Shown: positions 11,416-23,647, numbered from the stretch's first letter. The stretch: 64,000 nucleotides of DNA from Podospora bellae-mahoneyi (GCF_035222275.1 NW_026946359.1:5580001-5644000), one strand, 5' to 3'. The notes: a model not told the origin generated them from the sequence alone. Numbers and translations: made by a program.

Positions 11416-13143
11416 ATGGACCGCGAGAGCGGTTCTACAGGGACGCCCCCTGTTATCACGAAGAAGAAGGGGAAGAAAAGGGCAACGAAGAATAAGGGTG
11501 TTGACGCGAATGTAGGGAGTTCTAACTTGAAAGAGACGATTACGGCGGACGAGCCTGCTGCTGCGAGTTCGAGTGTTGTGAAGGAGGTGGTGGTGGTGTC
11601 GAGCACGCCAAAGAAGAGCAAGGGGTCGAAGGGGAAGAAGGGTAGTGCTGTAAGTTTGACTGCTTTGCCATGGGATAGGTTGTTGGGTTGCTGACACTGG
11701 AGGTAGAGCTTGGACAGTCACATCGAGTCATCTTCTTCCAAGACACCACAGCAAGAACAACAACCCAAGAAAGCGGCCGTGATAGGCTCGAATATGGCAT
11801 TGGCCGAGTCGACGGGGGATTTCTTCGAAAAGGCAGCGGATGAGCTTCCTGCCAAGACAATGGCAACGTCAAGTTCCAAGGGTGTGCAAGTCAATGGTGT
11901 GAATGGTGTTCGTGGCGGCCTGGATGACGAAAAGGAAAGACCAAGCGAAAAAGAAAATAGGCTTGTCAACGGTGAACGGAGTGGGACAGCTACTCTCACC
12001 CAACGGAAGCAGCAGAAGAGTTCCGCTCTCAAAGCTAAAGACAACGACTACCCACCGCTTTACGATAACGACGAACGGGAGGACCGCCGACTGGACCGAA
12101 TTCAGGCCTATCGAGCTGCCGGGATCCGGTTCGCGCCGTGGAATATTCCTTATCGACGCCGGATGCAGACCGTAGCGGTTATCATCCACTGCCTTAGCAT
12201 CGCGTCGACGGTGTCGTTTTTCTTTTTCCTGTGCGCCATCCCGATCTTTTGGCCGCTGATTATCCCTTACCTGCTGCACATGTCGCTGTCCAAAAACGCC
12301 ACCGACGGGAGGTTGCGGATGCGTTCTGAGCGCTGGCGAAGGCTGCCGGTTTGGAAGCTGTTTGGGGAATACTTCCCTGCCAAGTTGCACAAGACACACG
12401 ACTTGCCCCCGACGAGGAAGTACATTTTTGGGTATCACCCCCATGGCATCATCTCCCACGGAGCGTTTGCTGCTTTTGCCACCGAGGCACTGGGGTTTTC
12501 CGAGAAGTTTCCGGGCATCACCAATTCACTGTTGACGCTGGATTCCAATTTTAGGATCCCGCTCTACAGGGATTATATCCTCGCTTTTGGGCTCCAGTCT
12601 GTCTCCAAAGAGTCGATAACCAACATCCTTACCAAGGGCGGGCCGAACAACGAGGGGATGGGCAGGGCGGTGACGATTGTGGTTGGGGGAGCTAGGGAGT
12701 CACTCGAGGCGCAGCCGGGGGTGATGAATCTGGTGCTGGCGGACAGGAAGGGGTTTGTCAAGATGGCCATTAGGACGGGAGCCGATCTGGTACCGGTGCT
12801 GGCGTTTGGGGAGAATGATCTGTATGATCAGCTTAGTCCGAAGACGCACCCTTGGTTGCACAAAGCCCAGATGTGGGTGCTGAGGACGTTGAAGTTTACG
12901 TTGCCGTTTCTGCACGGGAGGGGGATTTTCAACTATGATGTTGGACTGATGCCGTACAGGAGGAGACTGAATATTGTGGTGGGGAGGCCGATCATGGTGG
13001 CGCAGAAGAGGGAGGGGGAGATTGAGAATGAGGAGGTGAACAGGCTGCATAGCGAGTATGTGGGGGAATTGGAGAAGATGTGGGAGAGGTATAAGGATGT
13101 GTTTGCGGCCGGCAGAAGGGGGGAGATGAATATTTTGAAGTAG
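11416..13143 (+). CDS. dgat2: Diacylglycerol O-acyltransferase 2 (DGAT2/Dga1)
   Basis: Exons 11416-11649 and 11707-13143, with a 57-nt phase-0 GTAAGT...TAG intron and CTGAC branch site, give 556 aa. The enzyme makes triacylglycerol from diacylglycerol and acyl-CoA at the ER and lipid droplets. Seen: a hydrophobic hairpin at about residues 231-265 (SFFFFLCAIPIFWPLIIPYL), the catalytic HPHG with His322 in GYHPHGIISHGAF, the RIPLYRDY block, VVGGARESL, and the RKGFVKMAIRTGADLVPV glycerophospholipid-binding region. The N-terminal roughly 210 residues are Lys/Ser-rich, apparently disordered, and longer than in yeast Dga1. A (GTT)n run sits just before the start codon. Family identity is very secure; the role of the N-terminal extension is unknown. 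Confidence 0.96.
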
Positions 13144-13664
13144 TTTTTCCTTTTGAGGATTTTGCGAGGTTTATAGACATTAGTTTTTTTTGGTTTGGTG
13201 ATTGGGGTGTGGGAGCTAGTGTGCGAGGAACGCGTTTCGAGTTGAGCTCACGTGGTTGTTTTCTTGGTTGTGTAACGTGACGAGGATGGGGAGAGAGGGT
13301 GAGGCACGGCAGCTCGGTTTTCTAAAATGTATTGATCCTGATAACAATTTATGTATTTTCTTTTGGCAACTGATGATTTTCATGTTCAACACCGGGTGTT
13401 TGCAGCAGCGTGACCACACCGCCTATCACAGCCAGAAGCAATGAAGGCTCCGTGCTCTCCGCTTTCCAACCTGAGAGCAAGGCTCGGGGCAGGTGACCAA
13501 ACGATGAATTTCACGACTCTGTATCACCCATCTGAAGAAAGGCAAACGGCTTGCTCTCGGGCAGGTGAGTATGTTCAACCCTCCCAAACAGCAGGAAAAA
13601 TCCCGTAGATAACAAGCCGTGACAGAGTTGCTCCTTCACGGCCACCGAGGATCTGTTGTTCGCA
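13144..13664. other. Short intergenic, DGAT2 3' flank
   Basis: T-rich 3' flank of DGAT2, then the upstream region of the small membrane-protein candidate. No other structure noted. Confidence 0.6.
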
Positions 13665-14244
13665 ATGGCTCCTTCCCCATCCGTCGAGCCAGCACCCCCA
13701 CCACCACCATCACCAGGCATAAAGTCTTCCATCGTACCTCCAGAGAAAGAATCGACACCTACAGAAATCACATCTCAACCTATAACCAACCGACCAGAAT
13801 CACGCACAACGACCAACAACAAAAAACAGGAACCATGTGAACCGCCCTCTAGCTGCTCCCTCTCCCCTCGGCCGTACCACCACCACCCACCACCGCAGCC
13901 GAGTTTACTTGTCACCGCGCACAAGACCCACGACTACCGCCACGAGTTGTTGCCGTTCAGAAGAGAATGGTTTATGACCCATCCCACCGAGCTGGCGATT
14001 ATCACGGCTCTGGTCATTGCCCTGCAAGTGGCAGTATGGGGGTTTCTGTGGGGCATTTTTAGTGTAGGACCAAGTGAGGTGAGTGGGTTTAATGACGTCT
14101 CTTTTACTGCAGTTGAGATGAAACACATGTGGTTTTGTTACTCGCGTTGCCTAGGCAGTGTATGCTGTGCATGTATGTATGTATGTGCATATGCTCGGGG
14201 TAGTCAGCAGGAGTGGTTGGTTGGTGGGTGGGGGTGGGTGTTGA
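13665..14244 (+). CDS. Small single-span membrane protein candidate (hypothetical)
   Basis: Exon 1 runs from the ATG at 13665 to 14078 (138 codons). It encodes a Pro/Ser/Thr-rich, probably disordered N-terminus, then the block THKTHDYRHELLPFRREWF written here as HKTHDYRHELLPF and RREWFMTHP, then one membrane span (LAIITALVIALQVAVWGFLW). A good donor GTGAGT follows at 14079. The acceptor is unclear. CTAG at 14154 would add 29 codons ending at 14244; an alternative AG three bases later also exists. I do not recognise the family. The ordered C-terminal half of exon 1 looks coding. The 3' end is a guess, so treat the end coordinate as provisional. Confidence 0.4.
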
Positions 14245-14439
14245 CAGAAGAAAAAGAGGGTGGGTGAAAAAAATCGGAGCAGCTTGGTCAGAGAGTTGCT
14301 GTTATTTTGACTTATATCTGGATCTGTTGAGGTACATGGTCGTGGTGGTGGTGGTGATGGTATAAACAACTGTTTTATGCCCATCCCTTGTCATTTCCAT
14401 CATCTGTGGTTATACCAGTCTGCGGTATACTCAGTCATT

Positions 14440-16229
14440 ATGATTTTCGCGACGTTACTGATAATTGCCTCTTTGTTATCCCAGACCACCTCAGCGTCGT
14501 CACCACCCCCCATAGTAAACCTCACCTACGCCGCCTTCTCCGGCCTCACCCTCCCAAACTCCGTCAACCAGTTCCTCGGCCTGCCCTACGCCCAGCCCCC
14601 AATTGGACCCTTCCGCTGGCGGTCCCCCTCCCCTCCTCTTCCTTCCTCGTCAGGATCAGGCCCAATACCAGCCACCGAGTTCAAACCCATCTGTCTTGGG
14701 GCGGGGGTGGCATACCCGACTCCGGGGCAGTCGGAAGACTGTCTTTATGCCAATATTTGGGCTCCGGCGAATGCAACGAGTGAGAGCAGGTTGCCGGTGT
14801 GGGTTTTTGTTCAGGGAGGGGGGTATAATGCTTTGTCGAATTACAACTGGAATGGGAGTGAGGTTGTCGAGAGGAGCAGGTACGGGGTTGTGGTGGTGAA
14901 TTTTAATTACAGGGTTGGGATGTGGGGTTTTTTGGCTGGGGGGGGAAGGGATGGAGAGATGGAGTTGAATGTTGGGTTGAGGGATCAGAGGGGGTTGTTG
15001 GAGTGGGTGCAGAGGGAGATAGTGCAGGTGAGTTTGTGAGATATCTCTGAAAAGGGGGGAAGGCTGATGTGAAAGATAGTTTGGAGGTGATCCTGAGCAT
15101 GTTGTTATGCACGGTGCGTCTGCGGGGGCTGGATCGGTGGCTATGCATCTTATTGCCAATGGGGGAAGAAATGACGGGTTGTTTCACGGGGCGATACTCG
15201 AGTCGATATTCTTTCCCGCTCAGCCGTTTGTTGGCGAACTGGGGTGGCAGTTTGAGAGGGTGTTGAATCAGACTGGTTGTAAAGGGGGGAACTCGACGGA
15301 GGGGGAGATGGATTGTTTGAGAAACACGGACGTGAAGGTGTTGCAGGAGGTGGCGAATCATGCTCAGCCTTTTCCTGGGAAGGCTGATCCGCCGTTGCCC
15401 GTTTTCTACTGGACGCCTTGTGTAGATGGGGAGTTGATTCAGGATTTTCCATACAAGTTGTTTAAGCAAGGGAAGAATGTGAAGGTGCCTATTATGATGG
15501 GGACGGCATCGAATGGTATGTTTTTACCCCCCCCTGACTCTCCGGTCTACTATCTACTAACATGTTAATGCCTGTGATGTAGAAGGGACAGTCTTCACCC
15601 CCAACATCACCACCCCCCAGCAGTTCACCACCTTCTTCTCCAACAACTACCCTCTCCTCACTGCCACAGATACCACCTCCGTTTTGTCGCGCTACACCCC
15701 TCCCAATTTCAACACAACCCCCTATTTCAACCCCCCTAACCGACCACCCTTCTACGGAGTCTTGGCAACCGCCTATGGAGAAAGCACATTCATCTGCCCC
15801 CAGACAAACGTCCTGAATTACCTCTCTGTTGACAACACTTCCTCCCTATGGGCATACCGGTACAACGTCCAGGACGACGAAAACACCCGCGACGGGCTGG
15901 GGGTTCCCCACCTGTGGGATGCGGGGGCGATTTGGGGACCGGGAAGTCTCAATTCTTGGGATCGGACGGGGAGTTACAGGACGTATAACAAGGAACTGAT
16001 CGAAAGGGTGAGGGGGTATTATTTTGGGTTTGTCAAGTATTTTGATCCGAATAGGGGGAGGTTGGGAACCGAGCCGGAGTGGGAGGAGTGGGTTGGGGGG
16101 AATGAGACCACAGGGAGGAGATTGCTGTTTGAGACGGAGGGGACGAGGATGGAGGTTTTGGAACAGGAAGAGAGGGAGAGGTGTGGGTTTTGGTTGGGTT
16201 TGGGGGAGGGGAGGATGGAACAGAGGTGA
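14440..16229 (+). CDS. Secreted type-B carboxylesterase/lipase (alpha/beta hydrolase)
   Basis: Exons 14440-15027, 15080-15515 and 15583-16229 give 556 aa. The introns are 52 nt (phase 0) and 67 nt (phase 1, branch CTACTAAC). A signal peptide opens the protein (MIFATLLIIASLLSQTTSA). Cholinesterase-fold marks: the FLGLPYAQPPIGPFRW block, EDCLYANIW, and a nucleophile elbow GASAGAGS with Ser210. The likely acid is Glu342 in SNEGTVF, whose codon is split by intron 2. The likely base is His451 in GVPHLWDAGAIWG. The oxyanion loop reads QGGGYN, not the usual HGGGF. Several N-glycosylation sequons fit an extracellular enzyme hydrolysing carboxylic esters. Substrate cannot be told from sequence. Other ATGs upstream at 14377 and 14388 would spoil the signal peptide. 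Confidence 0.92.
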
Positions 16230-16759
16230 TTTGAGGAAGGCGGTTTGTTGAATAGTAGCATAGCGATAGGTTTGTATTGATACAGAGCAAGGTTACTGAC
16301 TTTTGAAGTGGTATCTGTAGAGTGTTCTTGAACATGTTGTTCGTCGTTGTTCCTAAATAGGGGGCAGAACTCACGTTGTGTCCCTATAACCACTCAAAAT
16401 CATGACCTTAAATATGAGAACTATGCCGTGCAATTGATAACTTGATGAGCAACACAAAAATGCCATGATAAATCCCAATCGATATAAACAGTCAAACGCC
16501 CGTTGAAACACCATCCCAGCTGCTGGCAATAAAACACCCCACAGTGTAACCCATGCGACCCCCCCCAAAAAAAACACCAATAAACGCCACAGATGCCTTC
16601 CCTCAACCAAGAAACTTTCAAAACCGCAATGCATGCGTGCTCTCAGCCAATCATCACGTCATGTGTGCCATATACCCATTCTTACAACAAAACCCCAATA
16701 AACCCCATAAACTTCCCATATCTTGTTCCATCAATCTTGCAATCATTCCACTTCACTCC
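16230..16759. other. Convergent 3' flanks of esterase and PQ-loop genes
   Basis: About 530 bp between two convergent genes. AT-richer, with a run of A on the plus strand near 16560. It presumably holds both polyadenylation regions. No gene. Confidence 0.6.
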
Positions 16760-17885
16760 TCAAGCCGTGCCCCCAACGCTTTTACTCTGCTGCCCGGCTT
16801 GGTTCCCCTTGGAGTATATCCGAAACTGCACAAAAATGACCCCGTCCTCGACGATCGTCCCAAAACTCCCGAGTAGCCACGGCAGGGCCCTGAGGAGGTA
16901 GTCCCTGTCTTGGCTGTAACTCATCACGCTGGCTCCATAGGTGAAGTTGCCTGTTAGGGAGAGCAAAAAGAACAGCAGGGCCAAGCCTTCGCACGATTTC
17001 TCCTTGTAGTTTTTGATGATTTGGGGGATGCGCGCACTAAAACACGGATTTTCTTTTGTTAGTGTCTGGATGTTGGGTCAGGAAAAGGAAGGCGACTCAC
17101 CAGAGATAACAAACAGCCGAGATGTAGCCCAACACCATCCCAATAATCGCCTGTGGTTCAGCAGAGATGGGCTCGGTGTCGACCGGAACGTCTGGGGAGT
17201 CCCATGCACCCATCCGGTAGGAGACGAACCACCCTGCTCCGCCTACCACCCACACGGCTAGAAGGGAGAGGGCGTTGTGAAGCCATGGGTTGGAGTCAGG
17301 GGTGTCGTCCTCGCCGGTTATGATTCTAGTCAACGGGTCGAGGTTAGACGAGCGGCGGCGGCGGTGGGTGGAGTGGCGTCTGTGGGAGCCGGGCAGGAGG
17401 GTCTGGGAGTCGGACCTGGGGCGGCGGTGTTCGGTTACAAGGGGTGTTTCCTCGTTGGCCGGGGTGTCTTCCACTGCGGTGGTGTCAGAGTCGGCAGAGG
17501 GGTGGCGGTGGGAGTGCCTGCGGTGACCAGAGTGGTGGTGGTGCTGTTCGCGTGCGCGCCGGCGGGCGTTGATAGTGTTGTAGTAGGTGCACTGGGTGAT
17601 GAGGATCAAGTCGGCGACACAAAAGTACATGCCGAGAGCGATCGAGGAGGGGGCGAGGGAAGTCCAGAGCGCGCCAGAGAGGTTGGCAATGTCACCGAGG
17701 AGCCAGATGAGGAGGAATTTCATGGACAGCGCGTCGGCAGATTTGGACTTGTAGTTTGCGATTAATTGCGGGAGGAGGAGGCATATCCAGGCCGTCAGAG
17801 AGACGCTGCCAAAGATTCCCGACAGGGCCTCACCGGCGGTGGGCGCCTGGAGTATCGATGGGAGGCTCATGATGAGGCTCGCCAT
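16760..17885 (-). CDS. PQ-loop repeat vacuolar amino-acid transporter (Ypq/Rtc2 type)
   Basis: Exons 17885..17101 and 17036..16760, split by a 64-nt phase-2 intron (GTGAGT...TTTTAG), give 353 aa. Two PQ-loop motifs are visible: LLPQLIANYKSKSADALS near residue 40, and RIPQIIKNYKEKSCEGLA just after the splice junction. They sit within about seven membrane spans. A long His/Arg/Ser-rich cytosolic loop, about residues 110-195, carries an EETPLV segment resembling an acidic dileucine sorting signal for the vacuole. Yeast Ypq1-3 and human PQLC2 export cationic amino acids from vacuole or lysosome; the same role is inferred here. The gene diverges from the S1 nuclease gene. Confidence 0.92.
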
Positions 17886-19022
17886 GACGCAGGTTTTGCG
17901 ATCAAGGGTCAGGTAGGTGTGTTTTCGATTAAGAATGATAAGGATTGAAAGGTAAGGAAATAGTTCAGAAACAGGTCATAAGCGTCGTCGAGGCCGAGAT
18001 GTTGTCGGCAGCAAAGCTTTTACACCTTGACACAAAGGATCAGGTGAGGAGGTTTGGGGAGCTGTCACGGTCTGTGAAATCTGAGTCAAGTGTCTTAAGA
18101 CCTCTCTCTGAGCGAGCTTATCGCCATGCCCTGGTCCAGTGAGATCTGCAGAGATAAGAGGGCCCCGACCCCGGAAAGGGTTTAAAGCTCTGCGCCCCCG
18201 CCATCCCCCACGTTTGGTTCTTGCGCCTCTGGTTAGACCTTTTCGGCCTTGATCTGACTGCACATTTGCATCACCCGTCCAAGTCCCTGCAGGTATCACG
18301 CAGCTTGGACGCCGCGGCAGGCATTTTGACTTGAGCTGTGTGTGTTGTATTCCTCTCCAGACACCGCACCAATATTTCCAATGCCATGGTCGTCACCATC
18401 AAACGGTCATCGAGGTGCACCGGAGCCCCGCCGTTTCTTGGATGCTTTTGCGGGGGAGTAGCGTGCCAAGGGGTCGATTCTGGTGAATCTGCCCGGTCAT
18501 CTTCACCTATTACGCATCACTGCCTGCCGGGAGCAGGGATAGCCCACTTGGCAAGCTGCCGGCACTCCGTTCAGCATCCGATGATGTAGAGGATAAGCTT
18601 CTCAATCCAATGTTAGTTGATGACAAGCGCCGAAACAAATGCCATTGTAGAGGGAAAAAGACTGGTGACCACTACAATGTCGAAGTTTGAGACTTGTGCT
18701 GTTGTGCTCAGCAATGTGGCACCCGTGAGAGTTCCTCGACGTTGGACCCCTGTTGGCACCTGTTTGAATTGATTCGCTGGGAGGGTTCCTCTGCCAACAT
18801 TTGGTGTGGGCGGCTGAGGCGGTCAGCCACCCAGCGGCTGCTCTGATCGGGTGTCGGGCATATCAGATGGACTTGCCACGGTCACTCATCCACCATCATC
18901 CAAGACATCTTGTGACAGTATATCATTTTTGCTTTGTGTAGCACGTATTCTGCATTTTGTGTATCACATTGTTTTGCTGGTATTTGCGTTCATTGCGTTG
19001 ATAGAGAAGCACCGCAGACACG
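17886..19022. other. Divergent promoter region, PQ-loop and nuclease genes
   Basis: About 1.1 kb between two divergent starts. No open frame with family features and no repeat of note. It presumably holds both promoters. Confidence 0.6.
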
Positions 19023-20111
19023 ATGAGGCTATCGTCGGTTGCAGTGAGCGCTGCAGCGTTGCGGGGGGCCTTGGCGTGGGGAGGTGAGTTTGTTTACTTT
19101 TGATGTCTCCATATGATTTTCATCCATGAGATGAGATGAGATGAGATGAAGGCTGCTGATCAGATGGACAACAGGCTTTGGTCACATTACCGTCGCCTAT
19201 ATCGCCTCCAACTTCGTCTCTGACTCCACCACCTCCTATCTTCAGACCCTCCTCCGCAATGACACCGGCGACTACCTCGCCGGCGTTGCTACCTGGGCAG
19301 ATTCTATCCGGTACACCAAATGGGGCCGCTTCACCTCGGGCTTCCACTTCATCGACGCCCATGACAATCCGCCGACCTACTGCGGCGTAGATTACGACCG
19401 TGACTGCAAGAAAGAAGCCGGTTGCGTGGTCAGCGCTTTGCAGAACTACACCTCCCAGCTTCTTGACACTGAGCTTCCACTCTGGCGGCGAGCACAGGCA
19501 GCAAAGTTTGTGATTCACTTTATTGGTGATATTCACCAACCGCTACATACCGAGGATGTGGCGAGGGGAGGCAACGGAATTCATGTTACATTTGAAGGAA
19601 AAGAGCTGAACTTGCACCATGTGTGGGATACGAGCATTGCCGAGAAGTTGGTGGGCGGCATTCGCAGGAAGCCGTATCCGTTTGCGAAGAAATGGGCCGA
19701 CGAGTTGACGGAGGAGATCAAGAGTGGGAAGTACGCGGCGGAGAGCAAGTCCGGCTGGCTAAGGGGGACGAATATCACGGATCCGATTGCTACGGCTCTA
19801 GGGTGGGCGGTTGAGGGCAATGCGTTGGTTTGCACTACCGGTAAGTTTTTGGTAACCTTCGAAGGTCAAAGACAAAAGCTAACATGTCTCGGTTAGTATT
19901 GCCAGAAGGCGCGGAAGCCATCGAGGGCCAGGAGCTGGGAACGGACTACTACGAGAAGGCCGCTCCTGTCGTCGAGGAGCAGGTTGCAAAGGCTGGCTTC
20001 CGGTTGGCTGCTTGGTTGGACTTGATCATCTCGAGCCTCAAGACTGTTGAGCTGCCAGCCTCGTCGGAGCCAGAGCCAGATCTGGATTCGGATATGCCAG
20101 GAGACCTCTAG
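19023..20111 (+). CDS. Secreted S1/P1-family zinc nuclease
   Basis: Exons 19023-19083, 19175-19840 and 19897-20111 give 313 aa; both introns are phase 1 (91 and 56 nt). The signal peptide ends after about 18 residues, so the mature protein begins with Trp, as this family needs because the N-terminal Trp binds zinc. Expected ligands are all visible: W1 and H6 in WGGFGH, Asp in VATWADSIRY, His in FHFIDAHDNPP, the FIGDIHQPLHTED block, and NLHHVWDTSI. Such enzymes degrade single-stranded DNA and RNA and remove 3' phosphates outside the cell, often for phosphate scavenging. A C-terminal Glu/Asp/Pro tail follows the catalytic fold. Intron 1 contains five tandem ATGAG-like units. Identification is secure. 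Confidence 0.95.
19126..19150 (+). repeat. (ATGAG)5 pentanucleotide repeat in nuclease intron 1
   Basis: Four ATGAG units and one ATGAA lie inside the first intron of the nuclease gene, about 25 nt before the acceptor at 19174. They lengthen the intron to 91 nt, against 50-70 for most in this window. Confidence 0.85.
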
Positions 20112-23100
20112 AAAAGTGTCTCATAGGTGGTACAACGAAGGATCCAGGATGAGGGGTTAGGTGCGGTGATCGTGGCTTCGGTAGTTGAGACGACATATTT
20201 CTCTTATTCATGAAACGATTTGCGTTCTGTCGTCGTCGAGAATAGTTCTGTCGAGAGCAGTGATCATCGGTGATATTCATTTTTGCATGATGGAAACCGT
20301 GGCCGCTGACCATCTCCGAGAATAGCCACATGCTGTGGATGTAGGCTGTGTCTGAACGTGCCGGACAACGTCATGACTACCCATCAATGGTTTGTCTTTG
20401 GCGCCAAGGGGAGGCAGCAGCGGACTGTCGTCGTAGCGTAGGTAGAGCTCCCCGAGGATTCCAGCGATTATCTGTTTCGTTTTGGTGATCTTTCGTCACG
20501 GGCCTGCGGCAATTGCGACGGGTAACGTTGAGAAACTGGATGGTGCCCTGTTGCCTCGAGGATGAGAGCTGCCGATTCATCCGCTGTGACCTTCACGGAG
20601 CGTGCTGGCCAAGTGTCGGTTGCCATCCTCCATGTTTCTGTTTGTCAACCTCCTCGCTCCTATGTGTATGTGTCCGAGTGTCCGCTGTAGGACCGAGGCG
20701 TTGGCTCGGGGTCAGAGTTGCATCGTTTCATAGTGCACAGGCGGTGATTTCCTCCTAATGTTGCAGGCCCGGGAGATGTGAGGGGTCTTTTGTCTGTCTC
20801 ATGAGGCTCAGGGGTTTGCTTCAAAAATCTTGGCACAGGGAACCCCTGTCTTTACACAACCCCAGGTTTGTGGACACCTTTCTTATCTTATCGCGATCTT
20901 CCCGACGTCAGTCAGCGGCATCAGATCAAGATGAACGGAAGGATTGCTCTCTCCAACTTTGTACGACTTGATGATGGGAGCCACGGCCATTTATGTCCAA
21001 CTCGGCCAAGTTGAAGAACGCATGGTCTGTTGTGATCCAACCTAGAGATTTGGGCTGGCTCTGAGCATTTTCGGGTCACCTATCTTCAACGATAGGGCCC
21101 CATTTGCTTGTCATCCAATGTTGTTCATATAGGTAGGCAAGAGAGTTGGGATGGAAGTGGGACGAAACAAGTCGTTGGACAGGGCTTGCAAAAATAGGGT
21201 TGTTTCGATCGTGTTGCCACGGGATCTTTTTTGTCAAGGTTAGATTACAAATTTGGCCTCCTCCTTTCGCCGTGGGTGTCATTCTACAGTCGCATCAGCA
21301 TCGATACCCCAGAAACCATGACTGATGAGACAGGCACCAGGAACGACGGGGTCGGGACGGAAACAGCCTCAACGATTCAACTGTATTGAAATATGCAGGC
21401 CCACGGCTCGACACGCAGCTTATTTGCTCCAAGCTTCAACTTTGGACGAACTACCAAATGACAAGACCATCGAAAAGGGGGTGGCCTGGAAGCAAAGCTG
21501 CGCTCATCTGTCAGGATTGCGACTGTGAGATCCTATCCAGATATTTCGCTGTGGCGCTGTGTGTCATGAAAGGATTTCCAAGCCAAGGTGCTCATTAATT
21601 AGCTGCCTTGAACTGCTGGTCTCCGGGCACGGTCTTGGGCCGACGGGGTATTTCTTTTATGTTGAAATCTCCGTCGAATGTGACGTTGTCGATGTAATTC
21701 GTATTCTTCGGAACAGCCGTGCTGGATTTCGGTTGACCAAACGAAGTGGCTGACTTTTAGCGGTGTAATCAGCTATCTCCTATTCCCGACAGCTACAGTG
21801 ACGAGATGATGGAGAAGCAAAACAGCTTCTGATACAGATACATATAAGCAGGGGCCCATGCGCAGAGGAAATAGATGAAGATCGCACCCTCAGTCTGTAC
21901 ACATTCTCCGAGCGGCTGTCGGTACGCGGCGGCGGCTCCTGCTGTGCCGGCCGGCGGTTGATGAAAGGCATCTCTGTCGGAGTCGGGAGCCCGAGAAGCG
22001 CCTTCAAGGAGAAGTGAAGAATAAGTGGGGGATGAACTGACTTACAAGGAGGAGAACTCATGCTCGCTCGCTTGCGCTTCATCCCGAGACACAAGCTGCC
22101 CGATCGCCACGAAGCGAGGGCGCTGATTGGCCAGAGGCACAAATTGACATGGATGCCATTGGCTTTCTGGGACAGAAGCCGCATCAACTTTCTCGCAGCG
22201 TTTTCCAACCGCACGCACGGCGCTCCAGAGGTAGATGCAGTTGGCGCCCAGCAATTTGCTCTGCTACACGAAAGAAGAAAGCCAGCGCTTTGTGTCCCCT
22301 GCAAGATCCGTACGGCCGCCATTTTCGTGTCCAAGACGGCCGCTGTGGACGGCGAGCAACTGGCCCTCCCGGCACTTGAAAAATCTGGGGAGTCGATGTG
22401 CAGGCGCCTCGCTGGCCAACTGTGAAGACCGCCAAATATTCGATGAATATTGGACAATGGCATGGCAGATGAGCCAATGACAGCTGCCTTCCTGCAGTCA
22501 AGATCCTCCAAGAAGCCATATCTGCAAGGTACACTTTCCTCTTTTGTTATTGAGGGTGTGTGGGTGTGTGCCCCCCCCCCTCCCCCCTCTCCCTACCCCA
22601 CGTCTGAGAGCCGCAGTTGCTGAGTACTGTTGAGGTTTGACAATTCTCCGCTCTCTTGCAGAGAGCTGTCGGATTCCATCCTTTCGTGCCACCCTCCGTC
22701 AGACGGCTCCGACATACCCCCTTGCCATCCCTTTCTCTCTCTCCCTGGCGTGGTGTTTTGGAATCGCGGAGCTGCCACCCCAGCATCCCTACCACCAAGC
22801 ACCTCCTGCTCCGTCCTCCTGCCGCTCAGCTCGCCGTGCCCTCATCCTGGTCTTCCTGGTCCCGGGATGCTTGGCGGCAACGTCCCATGTCTTCTTTTTC
22901 TTCGCTGGAGACTCGCCAGGGCTCGAAACTGCTTGGCTTGCTGGGGTGTGAGAAACGTCGGCTTGGCGGTATCGTCGGATCGCCGTCGCAGCATCCACCT
23001 TCGTCAGCCATTATGCCTCTTATAATGCCCACCCGCGATTCTTTTACCCCTCTGCTCCCTTCTTCTTCGACCATGTCCCCTTCTTGCGGCCTGTGGTGAT

Positions 23101-23327
23101 TTGTGTGTCGTTTTACTTTCTTTCCTTCATTCGTTCCTTTCTCGCCCCTTGTGGGTTGTACATTCTCCGTCGACACTAGCTGTCGTTTACCATTCCTTAA
23201 CGACTTTTCAACTTTTCTGACGGTCTGGTACCATCTGCGCTTACGATTTCCTTCCTCCTTTCGACGGTCCGCCGATCTACATATCTCTCTCTCGTTGTTA
23301 GAAAGTTCTCGACTCTCAAACGCCATC
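20112..23327. other. Gene-poor region between nuclease and Asn-rich protein genes
   Basis: About 3.2 kb. The only coding candidate is the weak minus-strand two-exon frame at 21793-22082. A pyrimidine-rich tract lies near 22560-22600, and CT-rich sequence from about 23000 to the ATG at 23328 is the probable leader of the Asn-rich gene. Multiple overlapping open frames at 22042-22511 on both strands show no recognised motif. Confidence 0.55.
21793..22082 (-). CDS. Weak candidate: 81-aa protein with a C-terminal membrane span
   Basis: Exons 22082..22046 and 22001..21793 join across a 44-nt GTAAGT...AAG intron and keep one frame of 81 codons. The product would have a basic start (MKRKRASMSSPP), an Ala/Pro-rich middle and a C-terminal hydrophobic segment (IFIYFLCAWAPAYMYLYQ) like a tail-anchored protein. 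Codon choice in exon 2 favours C- or G-ending codons. Against it: the intron is near the minimum size, has no clear branch site, and an overlapping frame is open on the same strand. I do not recognise a family. This may well be chance. Confidence 0.22.
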
Positions 23328-23567
23328 ATGTTGATGAAGAACGCGGTAGCGGCCCTGATGGGTTTGGCCATGGTTGCCGAGGCGGCATCAGTTCACCAGT
23401 ACGGAACCCCGACAAGGACTGTAGGAAGACGGCAGTTTGGCAAGAAGAACAACTTCGGAAACCGCTTCGGTAATGGTCAGTTTGGTGGTGGCCAGAACGG
23501 CCAGAACAACAACAACAACAACAACAACAATGGCCAGAACAACAATGGCCAGAACAACAATGGCCAG

Positions 23568-23647
<80 letters not shown>

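Noticed and set aside
21780-22511. 243-codon minus-strand frame
   Set aside because: Composition is erratic and it overlaps several open frames on both strands; only a short two-exon alternative was kept, at low confidence.
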